A program made the position numbers and the translations under genes. A stretch of 64,000 nucleotides of DNA from Methanosarcina sp. UBA289 (lineage in GTDB: Archaea > Halobacteriota > Methanosarcinia > Methanosarcinales > Methanosarcinaceae). The notes under the pieces are model-generated. The model was given only the letters and a program-made list of their open reading frames with translations, made no database searches and was not told where the DNA came from. Shown one piece after another: positions 43,708 through 52,129 of the stretch. The stretch spans positions 62,001-126,000 of the forward strand of contig DAKJ01000005.1 in assembly GCA_002496565.1 (NCBI GenBank), written 5' to 3'. Position 1 is the stretch's first letter. The number at the start of each line of letters is the position of its first letter.

Positions 43708-45057
43708 TTATCTATTCTTCAAAATCCTCTGTTCTTCAAAACGCCTAAGCCTGAAATTGAGTAAAAAAACAGTGTAGATTACCAGACCTGCAATTAAAAA
43801 AGAGGTTCCTGAAAGTGTTTCATATAAAAGGCCGCCAAGGATAAGTCCGGTAATGCTTGCAAGGCCTCCGAAACTGCTGGCAACACCCTGTATCGTTCCC
43901 TGGTACTTTCTTCCTGCAACTTTTGATAAAAGAGAGAGAAATGAAGGCCACATAAGCCCATCTCCAAGCGCGAAAAACCCTGCTGCAAGGTAGGTAAGGG
44001 AAAGATTCCCAGGAATGAGAAGCAAAAAATTCGTACCGAGAATCAGGCTTCCGAAGATTATGAGGGTTGCATCCGAATGTTTTCTTGAAACCCTGGGAAG
44101 TACAGTACTCTGTACAATTATCAGAAGCCCGCTCAGCACCGTGAAGTAAACGCCCATTTTTGCAATGCTCCAGTTGAGCGCTGAAATCGCGTGCAGGGGA
44201 AAAGCCGTGTAGAACACATTGTATCCAAGGTCGATTAGAAAGTACAGGCAAAGCATATAAGGGATATATGGAAGTCTCAGGATCTCTATGAATTCAGGTT
44301 TTTTTATTTCCGTTGTGGTTCTGCATTCCCTTATCTCATAACCGAAGATTTTCCTTACATTCTCGGCTTCTTCAGGCCCCTCAAGAGCGCACTCTTTACT
44401 TTCGGGAACATAAAACATAATCAGCAGTGTTCCGATAAGTGAGATTACTATTGCTCCAAGTACAGGAGCTACATCCCCATACGCGGTTACGCTCAATATT
44501 CCAGCAAGGGCAGGCCCAACTATAAATCCCAGGTTCTCGGAAATCGACATCTTCCCGAAATTCCGGCTCCTATCTCTTTCTGCAGTAATATCGGCTAGAT
44601 AAGCATTGGCTACCGATACATTTCCTCCGGTCAGCCCGTCAAGAGCTCTGGCAAAAAAGAGCACTGCAAGGGGCAGGGTAACGGTAAAAGTTCCCAGGAT
44701 TCCGGAATCTATTTTAAATAAGCTTACTACTGGAAGAAAAAGGGCCCCAAGGAAAATGATCCATGAAAGCAAAGTCCCTAACTGGCTTAAAAACAGGATC
44801 TTTTTACGGCCGTAGGTGTCAGACCACCTGCCCAGAATAGGGGCCCCAATTAGCTGAAAAGCCGGATACATCGAACTTGCAAGTCCGTAAATGAAAGCGT
44901 TCCCTCCCAGCCGGCTAACCAAAAACACCAGAAACGGGAGTACAATGCTGAATCCGAGCGTGCTTATGAAATTGACAGCAAGAATTGGAAGAAGAGAAAT
45001 TTTTTCTCCGGTAAGAGAGTCTGGAGTATTTTCCTGGTTTTCGCTTTCTTTTTTCAT
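43708..45057 (-). CDS. Major facilitator superfamily transporter
   Basis: 449 residues, 12 predicted membrane helices. The loop 2-3 signature is ILGRWSDTYGRKKILFLS (about residue 75), and an acidic central loop (about 215-250) separates the two six-helix halves. It resembles drug-efflux and tetracycline-resistance type exporters of archaea; the substrate is unknown. The ATG has GAGGAG upstream. After the TAA the same frame stays open for about 38 codons with protein-like composition (to TAG near 43588), so an ancestral C-terminal tail may have been cut off. Confidence 0.88.
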   Translation of the reverse strand: MKKESENQENTPDSLTGEKISLLPILAVNFISTLGFSIVLPFLVFLVSRLGGNAFIYGLASSMYPAFQLIGAPILGRWSDTYGRKKILFLSQLGTLLSWIIFLGALFLPVVSLFKIDSGILGTFTVTLPLAVLFFARALDGLTGGNVSVANAYLADITAERDRSRNFGKMSISENLGFIVGPALAGILSVTAYGDVAPVLGAIVISLIGTLLIMFYVPESKECALEGPEEAENVRKIFGYEIRECRTTTEIKKPEFIEILRLPYIPYMLCLYFLIDLGYNVFYTAFPLHAISALNWSIAKMGVYFTVLSGLLIIVQSTVLPRVSRKHSDATLIIFGSLILGTNFLLLIPGNLSLTYLAAGFFALGDGLMWPSFLSLLSKVAGRKYQGTIQGVASSFGGLASITGLILGGLLYETLSGTSFLIAGLVIYTVFLLNFRLRRFEEQRILKNR

Positions 45058-45150
45058 GGCTCCTCAGGGTTCGTTTTCGGAAACCTTTTCCCAGGGCTTC
45101 AGGTTCCCTTCTTCTTTTCATATGACCGGTATTTAGTTTTCAGATAACAG

Positions 45151-45501
45151 CTACTTCTTTAGGATAGTTGCCTCTTTAATTCCCAGAATATCAGCCCAGG
45201 CCCGTTTCCCACACCTCGGGCACCTGAGGTATTTTTTATTTACACCATTGGGGCTGATGAAATCTTCAAGCGTTGAAATCTCGAACACCTCACCGCATCC
45301 GGGACAGAGATAGGCAAAGTTTTTTGCATGCCATGCCACAAGCAGGGCAAGTCCTCCGGCTACTATTATAAGCCAGAGATACCAGTAACCCGGAAGCAGG
45401 AAAAACGACAATATCATAATTACTGCTATGAACGCAAAAATTACCTGAGCTATTCCGTACCAATCGCTCCGCGTGATTTTCCAATACTTGTTTCTGTTCA
45501 T
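45151..45501 (-). CDS. Membrane protein with C-terminal zinc ribbon
   Basis: 116 residues. Two helices close together (about 14-58, with VIFAFIAVIMILSFFLLPG and YLWLIIVAGGLALLVAWH) are followed by a zinc ribbon with CPGC (about 70-73) and CPRC (about 96-99). The ATG has GGGGGTGAG upstream. The gene ends in TAG, with TAA five codons later in frame; in a pyrrolysine-decoding organism this short tandem stop may limit read-through. It is probably separate from the MFS gene downstream. Confidence 0.8.
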   Translation of the reverse strand: MNRNKYWKITRSDWYGIAQVIFAFIAVIMILSFFLLPGYWYLWLIIVAGGLALLVAWHAKNFAYLCPGCGEVFEISTLEDFISPNGVNKKYLRCPRCGKRAWADILGIKEATILKK

Positions 45502-45587
45502 AGCTCACCCCCGCTTCTACTCCCTTTTCTACTCCCTTTTTCTTTATTATCGAATAATTTATACTGGAAAATAGGATTTGCAGTTAT

Positions 45588-45760
45588 TTAATGCAAATCT
45601 TTTCAAAAAAGGCTTGAGCGAAAACGACTCAATGGTGTAATTAGCAGAAAAACGGTTTAAAGCAAATCTTTTCAAAAAAGGCTTGAGCGAAAATGACTCG
45701 ATGGTGTAATTAGCAGAAAAACGGTTTAAAGCAAATCTTTTCAAAAAAGTTTGATCAAAA
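45588..45760. repeat. Three tandem copies of a dispersed hairpin repeat
   Basis: A unit of about 70 bases, starting GCAAATCTTTTCAAAAAAGG and continuing CTTGAGCGAAAA then GACTC, ATGGTGTAATTAGCAG and AAAAACGGTTTAAA, occurs twice almost identically (from about 45594 and 45661). A shortened third copy starts at 45731. The core CTTTTCAAAAAAG forms a hairpin. Relatives lie at 25340-25390, 55215-55375 and 19970. A minus-strand frame through it is a repeat artefact. Confidence 0.75.
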
Positions 45761-45826
45761 TCGAAGAATGCCTTATTAAATTTGTCATAAATAGGTAAAA
45801 GTTAGAAAAGAAATCTTTCTTTTCAG

Positions 45827-46195
45827 TTATTTTGTCTTTACTACAAGTCCTTCGATCATATCTTCGGAGTACCAGACCAGAACCTCCAGACGTTCCGAAC
45901 ATCTGCAGAAGGCATCCTGCACAGAGACCTGAGTTCCAAGGTCTGGGTTGTCTAGGTGTCTCCAATCATCGCTAACAAAGAGCCATAAACTTCTTACGCT
46001 GCCTGGGGGGTAAGGCATCAGTTCAAGCCAGTACCGGGTGGCTATACCAGTTTTCGCAGTTGCTCTAGGTCGTGATTCGACTGCATTCTGACCTTCCGGG
46101 GCACTTGGTAATTCTCTAGGGGCAGTCACAGATTCTGATTGAGATTCTGATGGGTACCCTGATGGACTATTTGTTTCTGATGGGATATCTGTCAT
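45827..46195 (-). CDS. Hypothetical protein with Ser/Pro-rich N terminus
   Basis: 122 residues. The N-terminal 50 residues are low-complexity (Ser, Pro, Glu). The folded part (about 52-122) contains YWLELMPYPPGSVRSLWLFV and DAFCRCSERLEVLVWYS. No membrane segment or known family. The ATG has AGGGG upstream, supporting a real gene. Isolated between a repeat cluster and the MITE-TBP region. Confidence 0.6.
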   Translation of the reverse strand: MTDIPSETNSPSGYPSESQSESVTAPRELPSAPEGQNAVESRPRATAKTGIATRYWLELMPYPPGSVRSLWLFVSDDWRHLDNPDLGTQVSVQDAFCRCSERLEVLVWYSEDMIEGLVVKTK

Positions 46196-46507
46196 TATTT
46201 ACCCCTTTTAGTTTAATTGCTAACGCAATATGTTCGTTCCTGATTTCACCAATTAGTATACTATATACTTATATATTTACTAAAGAAAATATGTTTAGAA
46301 ACTAAAATCCCGTAAGGTATATACCTCCTCGATTCTCGTTACCTTGGCTGGCCGCAGCTTTTTACTCCTGTTGAATTAAAAAGAATTCATACTACTCAGG
46401 TTCTTCAAAAAGCTCCGGACAATTTTCTTTTAGTGATATGAGGAACTCGTCGTCTAATTCTGTAATGTACAATTAATAGGCTTTGAACTAAAATAACCAT
46501 ACTATAT
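46196..46507. other. Spacer before the first MITE copy
   Basis: AT-rich; it holds the promoter of the minus-strand hypothetical gene and possibly the original promoter of the TBP gene, now separated from it by the MITE. No ORF or RNA motif is recognised. Confidence 0.35.
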
Positions 46508-46636
46508 GAGCCTATCCGAAAAGTGGTTACCTACTATAACTTTCCATTAACAAAATGCAAAACCGGAACGGATGCCCGAATATTATAGACATATTGTGAC
46601 TTTTCAACATGCATTACTGACTTTTCGGATAGGCTC
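46508..46636. mobile_element. MITE, copy 1 (129 bp), directly upstream of a TBP gene
   Basis: Perfect 16-bp terminal inverted repeats GAGCCTATCCGAAAAG (46508-46523) and CTTTTCGGATAGGCTC (46621-46636). The interior has no coding capacity. It is about 85% identical to the copy at 47799-47928. The end sequence resembles those of IS5-type elements, so the MITE is probably mobilised by such a transposase from elsewhere. It ends 43 bases before the TBP start codon, so it replaces or interrupts the leader or promoter. Confidence 0.85.
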
Positions 46637-46679
46637 TAAACCGAAGATCAGAACTATAGAACTTCCATATACGTGCTGT

Positions 46680-47237
46680 ATGGAATCCACAGTAATTTTA
46701 GAGAACGTGGTGGCATCTACAGCGTTGGCAGAAGATTTCAACCTGGAAAAAATGATGGAGTCTGGGCTGGAAGGCGCAGAATATAACAAAAAGAAGTTCC
46801 CCGGTCTCGTCTACAGAATAGAGAATCCCAAGGCTGCCTTTCTAATTTTCACTTCCGGAAAAGTGGTATGCACTGGAGCTAAGAGCATCGAGAACGCTCA
46901 TGCGGCCATAATCACTCTGGCTAACACACTAAAGGATATCGGCTTCGATAAAATATATCCAGAACCTGAAGTTCATGTTCAGAACATTGTAGCTAGTGCT
47001 GATTTGAAAACAACCCTTAACCTGAACACCATTGCTATAGCTTTTGGTCTGGAGAATGTCGAATACGAGCCAGAAGTATTTCCTGGGCTTATTTATAGGG
47101 TCGAGGCTCCCAAGGTCGTAGTGCTTGTGTTCAGCTCTGGCAAACTGGTAATCACAGGTGGCAAAACTCCGGAGGATTGCGATGAGGGTCTGCGGATCGT
47201 CAGGGCAGAGTTCGACAACTTAGGACTTCTTTATTAA
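46680..47237 (+). CDS. tbp: TATA-box-binding protein paralogue
   Basis: General transcription factor that bends TATA DNA and recruits TFB. 185 residues, two direct repeats of about 90 residues. The paired blocks FPGLVYRIENPKAAFLIFTS and FPGLIYRVEAPKVVVLVFSS supply the four DNA-intercalating Phe. The ATG at 46680 is chosen over an upstream in-frame start at 46572, which lies inside the MITE. Methanosarcina species have several TBPs; this one, near the methylamine and ycaO region, is likely TBP2/TBP3-like rather than the main TBP, which is inference from my memory of M. acetivorans gene order. There is no clear ribosome site, so it may be leaderless or short-leadered. Confidence 0.93.
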   Translation: MESTVILENVVASTALAEDFNLEKMMESGLEGAEYNKKKFPGLVYRIENPKAAFLIFTSGKVVCTGAKSIENAHAAIITLANTLKDIGFDKIYPEPEVHVQNIVASADLKTTLNLNTIAIAFGLENVEYEPEVFPGLIYRVEAPKVVVLVFSSGKLVITGGKTPEDCDEGLRIVRAEFDNLGLLY

Positions 47238-47319
47238 ATATATCCTTAAAGTCTCGTAAACTCGTAACGAATACCACATACAAAAATGGGAAGTAAATAC
47301 GAGAATAAGAGGGAAAAAT

Positions 47320-47532
47320 ATGCATATAACCAACAAGACAGAAACAGAAGACATGTTATTTGAATTTACATTTTCTCACTCCGGTTCACCTGAAAACTTA
47401 TTTAATCAGACCCTAGTATACATTTTAAGAGGAAAAGATGGCTTAGATTTTGCAGAAATAAATATATCCCATATAATTACAAGAACAGGCAACTTTGAAG
47501 AAAGAAAAATATCACAACGGTACATTGAATAG
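47320..47532 (+). CDS. Hypothetical 70-residue protein between the MITE copies
   Basis: 70 residues, no membrane segment, family not recognised. GAGGG lies seven bases before the ATG, supporting translation. It ends in TAG (47530-47532), followed in frame by three codons and TAA. Probably cotranscribed with tbp 83 bases upstream. Confidence 0.55.
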   Translation: MHITNKTETEDMLFEFTFSHSGSPENLFNQTLVYILRGKDGLDFAEINISHIITRTGNFEERKISQRYIE

Positions 47533-47798
47533 CTAGGGAATTAAAAACAGGCTCTAAAATTCCAGACTCTACTTAAACTGTATTTATAATTTTACTATAA
47601 AATTTACATTTTTACATTTTACAGTAAATATATACACATTTTACTTTTGAGTTGAAACCAATGCCTTCCACCTATTCACCCTTTCCAGAACATGGCTGTT
47701 AAGAGTAAACGGTTTATCACTTTTAGCATTTTGTTTCATGTAATGTAAAGTTCCCTTAGAGGCTGTCTTAAAATTAAATAATCCTTTTTTCCTGCTTA
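47533..47798. other. AT-rich spacer before the second MITE copy
   Basis: Contains A/T palindromic stretches (TTTACATTTTTACATTTTAC region) and, at 47754-47768, the 15-base CCTTAGAGGCTGTCT, which also occurs at 60204-60218 and may be the end of a lost insertion element. Confidence 0.4.
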
Positions 47799-47928
47799 GA
47801 GCCTATCTAAAAAGTGTTGTTACCTACTGTAACTTTCCATTAACAAAATGCAAAACCGGAACGGATGCCCGGATATTTAGACTTATTATAACTTTTCAGC
47901 ATGCATTACTGACTTTTCGGATAGGCTC
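47799..47928. mobile_element. MITE, copy 2 (130 bp)
   Basis: Left end GAGCCTATCTAAAAAG (two changes from perfect) and right end CTTTTCGGATAGGCTC (47913-47928). The interior shares long identical stretches with copy 1, such as TAACTTTCCATTAACAAAAT and AACCGGAACGGATGCCCG. No ORF. Same orientation as copy 1, so the TBP and 70-aa genes are bracketed by direct copies 1.4 kb apart. Confidence 0.85.
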
Positions 47929-48690
47929 TATTAGAAAATACCCTACTTAAAAATTGGATTACAGATCTTGTGTCGTGTTGTTGGTCACGGGGGCCAATAG
48001 ATAATAAAATAAGATGGCTAATTTAAATGAATTTTTATAATTCTATTTTAGCATGCTCTTATAGTGAGTATAACGATACCATAAAGTATAATTAAAAATG
48101 TCTATGCATTTCTTATTGCGTTTTTCCATATCAAAGATAGGATTATTCTCTGGATTTCTGTTGAATGTTTAGGAGATAACTAGATGAAGAACTGTGGTGA
48201 AAAAAATAATATTTCCGCAGTTTGATACTATAATTTTTACCTTTGCGTACCAGTTTCCCGGGAATTTCTCAGAAAAAAGGAAAATAAAGTCAAAAATTCT
48301 TACTATGGAAGAGATTCACTGGAATATATTGAGTCTCACGTAAGGGAAATATAAAAATATCTACTTATAAATATGTTAACCTGTCGAATCTAGGATAATA
48401 ATATATATTAACACAAATTTATACTGATAAATGAAAAATTACTAATATTTATATTTTCATTCAATATAAGAAGTTACTTCCAAAAAATACTGAATATAAA
48501 ATGTCTTGGAATTCTGACAGTGTACCGATTTTTCTGTAGAATCATAATCTTAAGAAAGTATTGGGTCAAAAATCCGATATCGCAAGATCAATTTCATCGA
48601 CAGTGTACGAAAACTTGATTCGGAATTTACAGTAAATTCGCAATACTGCCAAAGTTATAAAACTGAACCAAAATTTGGGGAATACATAGA
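47929..48690. other. Long AT-rich spacer, nothing recognised
   Basis: About 760 bases without an ORF of note. It holds the promoter of the secreted repeat protein near its 3' end (TATA-like stretches around 48390-48500). No RNA motif or repeat seen. Confidence 0.4.
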
Positions 48691-49626
48691 ATGAAAGGGC
48701 AAATAAAAAACACATTGGCTATTTTGTTTGCAATCTTATTTGCATTGACGTTATCAGGTGCAATAGCAGGTGCCGAACCCATTTCAACCAACGACGACAA
48801 CGTTGTGCCACCAGAATATAATCCAGTTTGGAGCAAGTGGGAAAGTCTCGGTGGAGAACTTACTGAAGGTGTAGCTGTTTCCTCCTGGGCACCCAATCGG
48901 TTGGATTGCTTCGCAGTTGGAGCTAATAGAACACTGCAGCACAAGTGGTTTGATGGCTCCTGGCACGACTGGGAAGATCTAGGCGGTGAACTGTATTCTG
49001 CACCCGCAGCTGTTTCATGGGATTCAAATCGTATAGATATTTTCGCTATAGGCAAAGATAAATCACTGCAGCATAAGTGGTATGATGGCTCCTGGCATGA
49101 CTGGGAAAGTCTTGGCGGAGAACTTACTGAAGGTGTAGCTGTTTCCTCCTGGGCACCCAATCGATTGGATTGTTTCGCAGTTGGAGCTAATAGAACACTG
49201 CAGCATAAGTGGTTTGATGGCTCCTGGCACGACTGGGAAGATCTAGGCGGTGAACTGTATTCTGCACCTGCAGCTGTTTCGTGGGATTCAAATCGTATCG
49301 ATATTGTCGCTATAGGCAAAGATAAATCTATGCAGCACAAGTGGTTTGATGGCTCCTGGCATGGCTGGGAAAATCTCGGTGGAGAACTCACTGAAGGTGT
49401 AGCTATCTCTTCTTGGGAACCCCATCGATTGGATTGTTTTGCCGTTGGAAATGATTATCAGACACTGCATCATAAGTGGTATGATGGCTCCTCCTGGCAT
49501 GATTGGATCTGTAGAGGTGGGAAACTATATTCTGCTCCTACAGCCGTCTCGTGGGAGTCACATCGTATCGATATTTTCGCTATAGGTAATAATACATCTA
49601 TGGATCATAAGTGGTATGGTCAGTAA
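48691..49626 (+). CDS. Secreted beta-propeller-like repeat protein (DUF346/PLL-lectin type)
   Basis: 311 residues. A signal peptide (about 1-28, LAILFAILFALTLSGAIAGA) is followed by six to seven repeats of about 44 residues alternating two types: WESLGGELTEGVAVSSWAPN-RLDCFAVG and WEDLGGELYSAPAAVSWDSN-RIDIFAIG, each with HKWFDGSWHDW at the end. This is the pattern of DUF346/Photorhabdus-lectin propeller blades, which bind sugars at the cell surface. The 264-base double unit is nearly identical at DNA level (from 48841 and 49105), showing recent internal duplication. The ATG has GGGGAA upstream. The target sugar is unknown; there is no membrane anchor, so it may be released or surface-bound. 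Confidence 0.85.
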   Translation: MKGQIKNTLAILFAILFALTLSGAIAGAEPISTNDDNVVPPEYNPVWSKWESLGGELTEGVAVSSWAPNRLDCFAVGANRTLQHKWFDGSWHDWEDLGGELYSAPAAVSWDSNRIDIFAIGKDKSLQHKWYDGSWHDWESLGGELTEGVAVSSWAPNRLDCFAVGANRTLQHKWFDGSWHDWEDLGGELYSAPAAVSWDSNRIDIVAIGKDKSMQHKWFDGSWHGWENLGGELTEGVAISSWEPHRLDCFAVGNDYQTLHHKWYDGSSWHDWICRGGKLYSAPTAVSWESHRIDIFAIGNNTSMDHKWYGQ

Positions 49627-50538
49627 CTCAATAATAATATATTAATTATGTATTAATTATATTTCATTACTGGTACCAACAAGGTGAATAGTTCCTCCTT
49701 TTTGGCGGATAAAATTCTCCAATTCTCGTTCCCTAAGAAAAGTTTGAGAATTGTGAATCATGCTGAAAAAGGAGGAATTATTTTGGGTGTGGTGCAAAAA
49801 ATCTGGTCATCTTTTTTATCCAGCTGATGTTTTAACATTTTTAAATGTCAGTAAATCTCTCAAAATCCATTTAAATCTAGTAATTTTTGCTTCTCTTGCC
49901 GATGTTCTCTATTTAATACCTCTTCATTGGTCATCGGTTAAAGAGTTTTATGCACAACTTCGAATACCACGTATAGCGATTTTTCTAACATAATTTATAG
50001 ATTACATAAAAATAGCAATTTTGGGGATTCTGCACCTTAATCAAATCCGCATGAAATAGAATATAAAACTTTAAATTTTATGTAGAAAACCGGATCATAA
50101 AGCCAATTTATATATTACAAAATGTATGTTTCTGTCAAATTCCGAGAATTACAGATTTTTCCTTCATAAGATATAACATGCTTCCAGGCTTTATGATAAC
50201 TGGCAAAAAGACCTTAAAAGGTCCTTACTTAAAAAGATCCTTATCTAGATATATCGAATCATCATATCCTTTTATATAGCCCTCTATTATTTCCTATTGG
50301 TCAGACCTTGATGCATATACCACACGGTGAGAAATGTGGCGCTTGTTTAATTCAGCACCATAAGAGGAACAGGCTTTCTTATCTGTTAGTCGCTGGGTAA
50401 TCTTCCTTATTAAGAGTATTCAATGAGCACATTTTTACACAACGCATACAGCGGGGTTTACCAGTGCAGCTTTTTATTTAAAACTAAAAATAAAAATTTT
50501 GACCTGAGAGTTTCAGGTTACAACCCTCAGTTAAGATC
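49627..50538. other. Spacer with inverted-repeat remnants and a candidate RNA
   Basis: At 49687-49780 a long imperfect inverted repeat (AGTTCCTCCTTTTT...AAAAAGGAGGAATT) encloses a second hairpin (CAATTCTC/GAGAATTG), probably a decayed mobile element. A 77-codon frame here (49760-49993) is not convincing. The segment 50290-50420 is treated separately. Confidence 0.4.
50268..50420 (+). ncRNA. Candidate noncoding RNA with its own promoter
   Basis: A TATA-like TTTTATATAG (50269-50278) is followed about 25 bases later by a block of balanced base composition (about 50295-50410) in otherwise AT-rich spacer. It contains CCACACGGTGAGAAATGTGG, able to form a stem-loop, and no ORF. It matches no RNA family I can identify. 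Very tentative. Confidence 0.25.
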
Positions 50539-52017
50539 TCAGGTCCTACAAACTTCACTTTTTCTGAGCCAGTCAATATCGGACTGGTACAGGAGCCTGA
50601 GGTCTTTAAGTCCCAGTTTCAGCATGGCAAGCCGGCTGACCCCTAGTCCCCAGGCAAGGACAGGGTCTTTAATCCCTAAAGGCTCGGCAACTTCTTTTCT
50701 GAAAACGCCTGCCCCTCCAAGTTCAACCCAACCCAGGCCGTCAACATAAACCTCGGGTTCCACGCTCGGTTCGGTGTATGGGAAATAGCCGGGGCGGAAG
50801 CGGACTTCTTCGAATCCCATCCTGTGGTAAAATTCTGCCAGTAAGCCGAGCAGGTCTGCAAAAGACATATCCTTGTCCATTACAACCCCTTCAAGTTGCT
50901 CGAACTCTGGAGTATGCGTAGGGTCAATTGTTTCCCTGCGGTAAGCTCTGTCAATGCAGAAAGCTTTTACAGGTGATTTGGGGTGGTCAGCCAGATACTT
51001 GACAGTAACGGATGTTGTGTGGGTTCTCAGAACATTGCGTTTTGCAAGTTCCCTGTCCCATGTTCCGCCCCAGCCACAGGAATCAATTTCTCCTCCGTGC
51101 TCGTGCATTGCAGCAACATTTTCGAAGTATTCACCCGGAAGCTGGCAGGCGCTGCCCAGGTGAAAAGTATCCTGCATATCCCTTGCAGGATGGTCTTGGG
51201 GCTGGAAAAGGGCATCGAAATTCCAGAAGGAACTTTGGATTATACCACCTTTGATCTCGGTAAAGCCCATTTCCAGGAATATCTGGCGCATCTGCTCTAT
51301 AAGGCGCCTGTAAGGATGGATTTTGGCCCCGTAAAGGGATTTAGGAGTAATATCGAGACGGTAAGGCCTGAACTTTTTCTCCTTCCAGGCACCGCTCTTC
51401 AGTAAATCGGGTGTGATCTGAGCAATTTCTTCTTCAAGGACAAGCCCCTGGGAGGCAAGCGCATTTCCTGCACCAGTTATGGAAACCGTCCTGAACTTTT
51501 CTTCGTGTTTTATGATAAGTTTGCGCTTGAGCAGATCCTTTATTGTTCCTTCGTCGGATCCGAGCTCTTCAAGGGTCTTTGCTTTTCCTGTGAAAACTGC
51601 AAGGGCTTCTTCGTCCTTTCCTGCATTCACTTTTCCCGACGGTACCATTACCCCATTTTCAACTTTCGCCCATCCTTTTTTTACGAGCCAGCCGGTTGCA
51701 ATCCCTACCATTTGCGGAGAGAAATGGCTTCTCAATTCTTCAAGTGAGGTAGGATTTTTCAGGATATCAATAATCTGGCGCTCTGGAAGCCCATTTTTTT
51801 TGTACTCTTCCCCTTCTTTAGTAAGGGAATAGCGTTCGAGTACTTTTTCGGAGACTGAAACCAGCCCTTTTTCCTCAAGCATGAAGGCTGCCTGCATTGC
51901 TGCATCTACCTGCAGCCCTGATTTCTCCTCCAGCCCTTCGGGAGCCGCGGACCCTATATCCTCAAGGGCAAGCAAGACCTTTTTCTCGTTGATTGTGAGA
52001 TTATCCTGAATACTCAT
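50539..52017 (-). CDS. pheS: Phenylalanyl-tRNA synthetase alpha subunit
   Basis: Catalytic subunit of the alpha2-beta2 enzyme. 492 residues, archaeal/eukaryotic type with N-terminal winged-helix DNA/RNA-binding-like domains (about 1-190). Class II catalytic domain: HPYRRLIEQMRQIFLEMGF (motif 1 region), FDALFQPQDHPARDMQDTF, AFCIDRAYRRETIDPTHTPEFEQ (motif 2, about 355) and LAWGLGVSRLAMLKLGLKDLR (motif 3). The start ATG has AAGTGAT upstream. pheT is not in the window. trpS follows upstream on the same strand at 112 bases, possibly cotranscribed. Confidence 0.95.
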   Translation of the reverse strand: MSIQDNLTINEKKVLLALEDIGSAAPEGLEEKSGLQVDAAMQAAFMLEEKGLVSVSEKVLERYSLTKEGEEYKKNGLPERQIIDILKNPTSLEELRSHFSPQMVGIATGWLVKKGWAKVENGVMVPSGKVNAGKDEEALAVFTGKAKTLEELGSDEGTIKDLLKRKLIIKHEEKFRTVSITGAGNALASQGLVLEEEIAQITPDLLKSGAWKEKKFRPYRLDITPKSLYGAKIHPYRRLIEQMRQIFLEMGFTEIKGGIIQSSFWNFDALFQPQDHPARDMQDTFHLGSACQLPGEYFENVAAMHEHGGEIDSCGWGGTWDRELAKRNVLRTHTTSVTVKYLADHPKSPVKAFCIDRAYRRETIDPTHTPEFEQLEGVVMDKDMSFADLLGLLAEFYHRMGFEEVRFRPGYFPYTEPSVEPEVYVDGLGWVELGGAGVFRKEVAEPLGIKDPVLAWGLGVSRLAMLKLGLKDLRLLYQSDIDWLRKSEVCRT

Positions 52018-52129
52018 ACATGATCACTTCCTGACATTCCTGATAATATTAAGAGCTTGATAAACTTATAAATGACCGATTTTATAACCTTTAATTTGTA
52101 GCCTTATAAACTAAATTTATTTTATAAAG

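Noticed and set aside
48627..49391. Minus-strand 254-codon frame opposite the propeller gene
   Set aside because: A mirror of the repeat structure of the real gene; the plus strand has a signal peptide, ribosome site and a known repeat fold.
48835..49620. Regularly spaced repeats that could suggest a repeat array such as CRISPR
   Set aside because: The repeats are in-frame protein repeats of 132/264 bases, not short palindromic repeats with unique spacers.
49760..49993. 77-codon plus-strand frame
   Set aside because: Starts inside an inverted-repeat remnant, no ribosome site and no family; probably chance.
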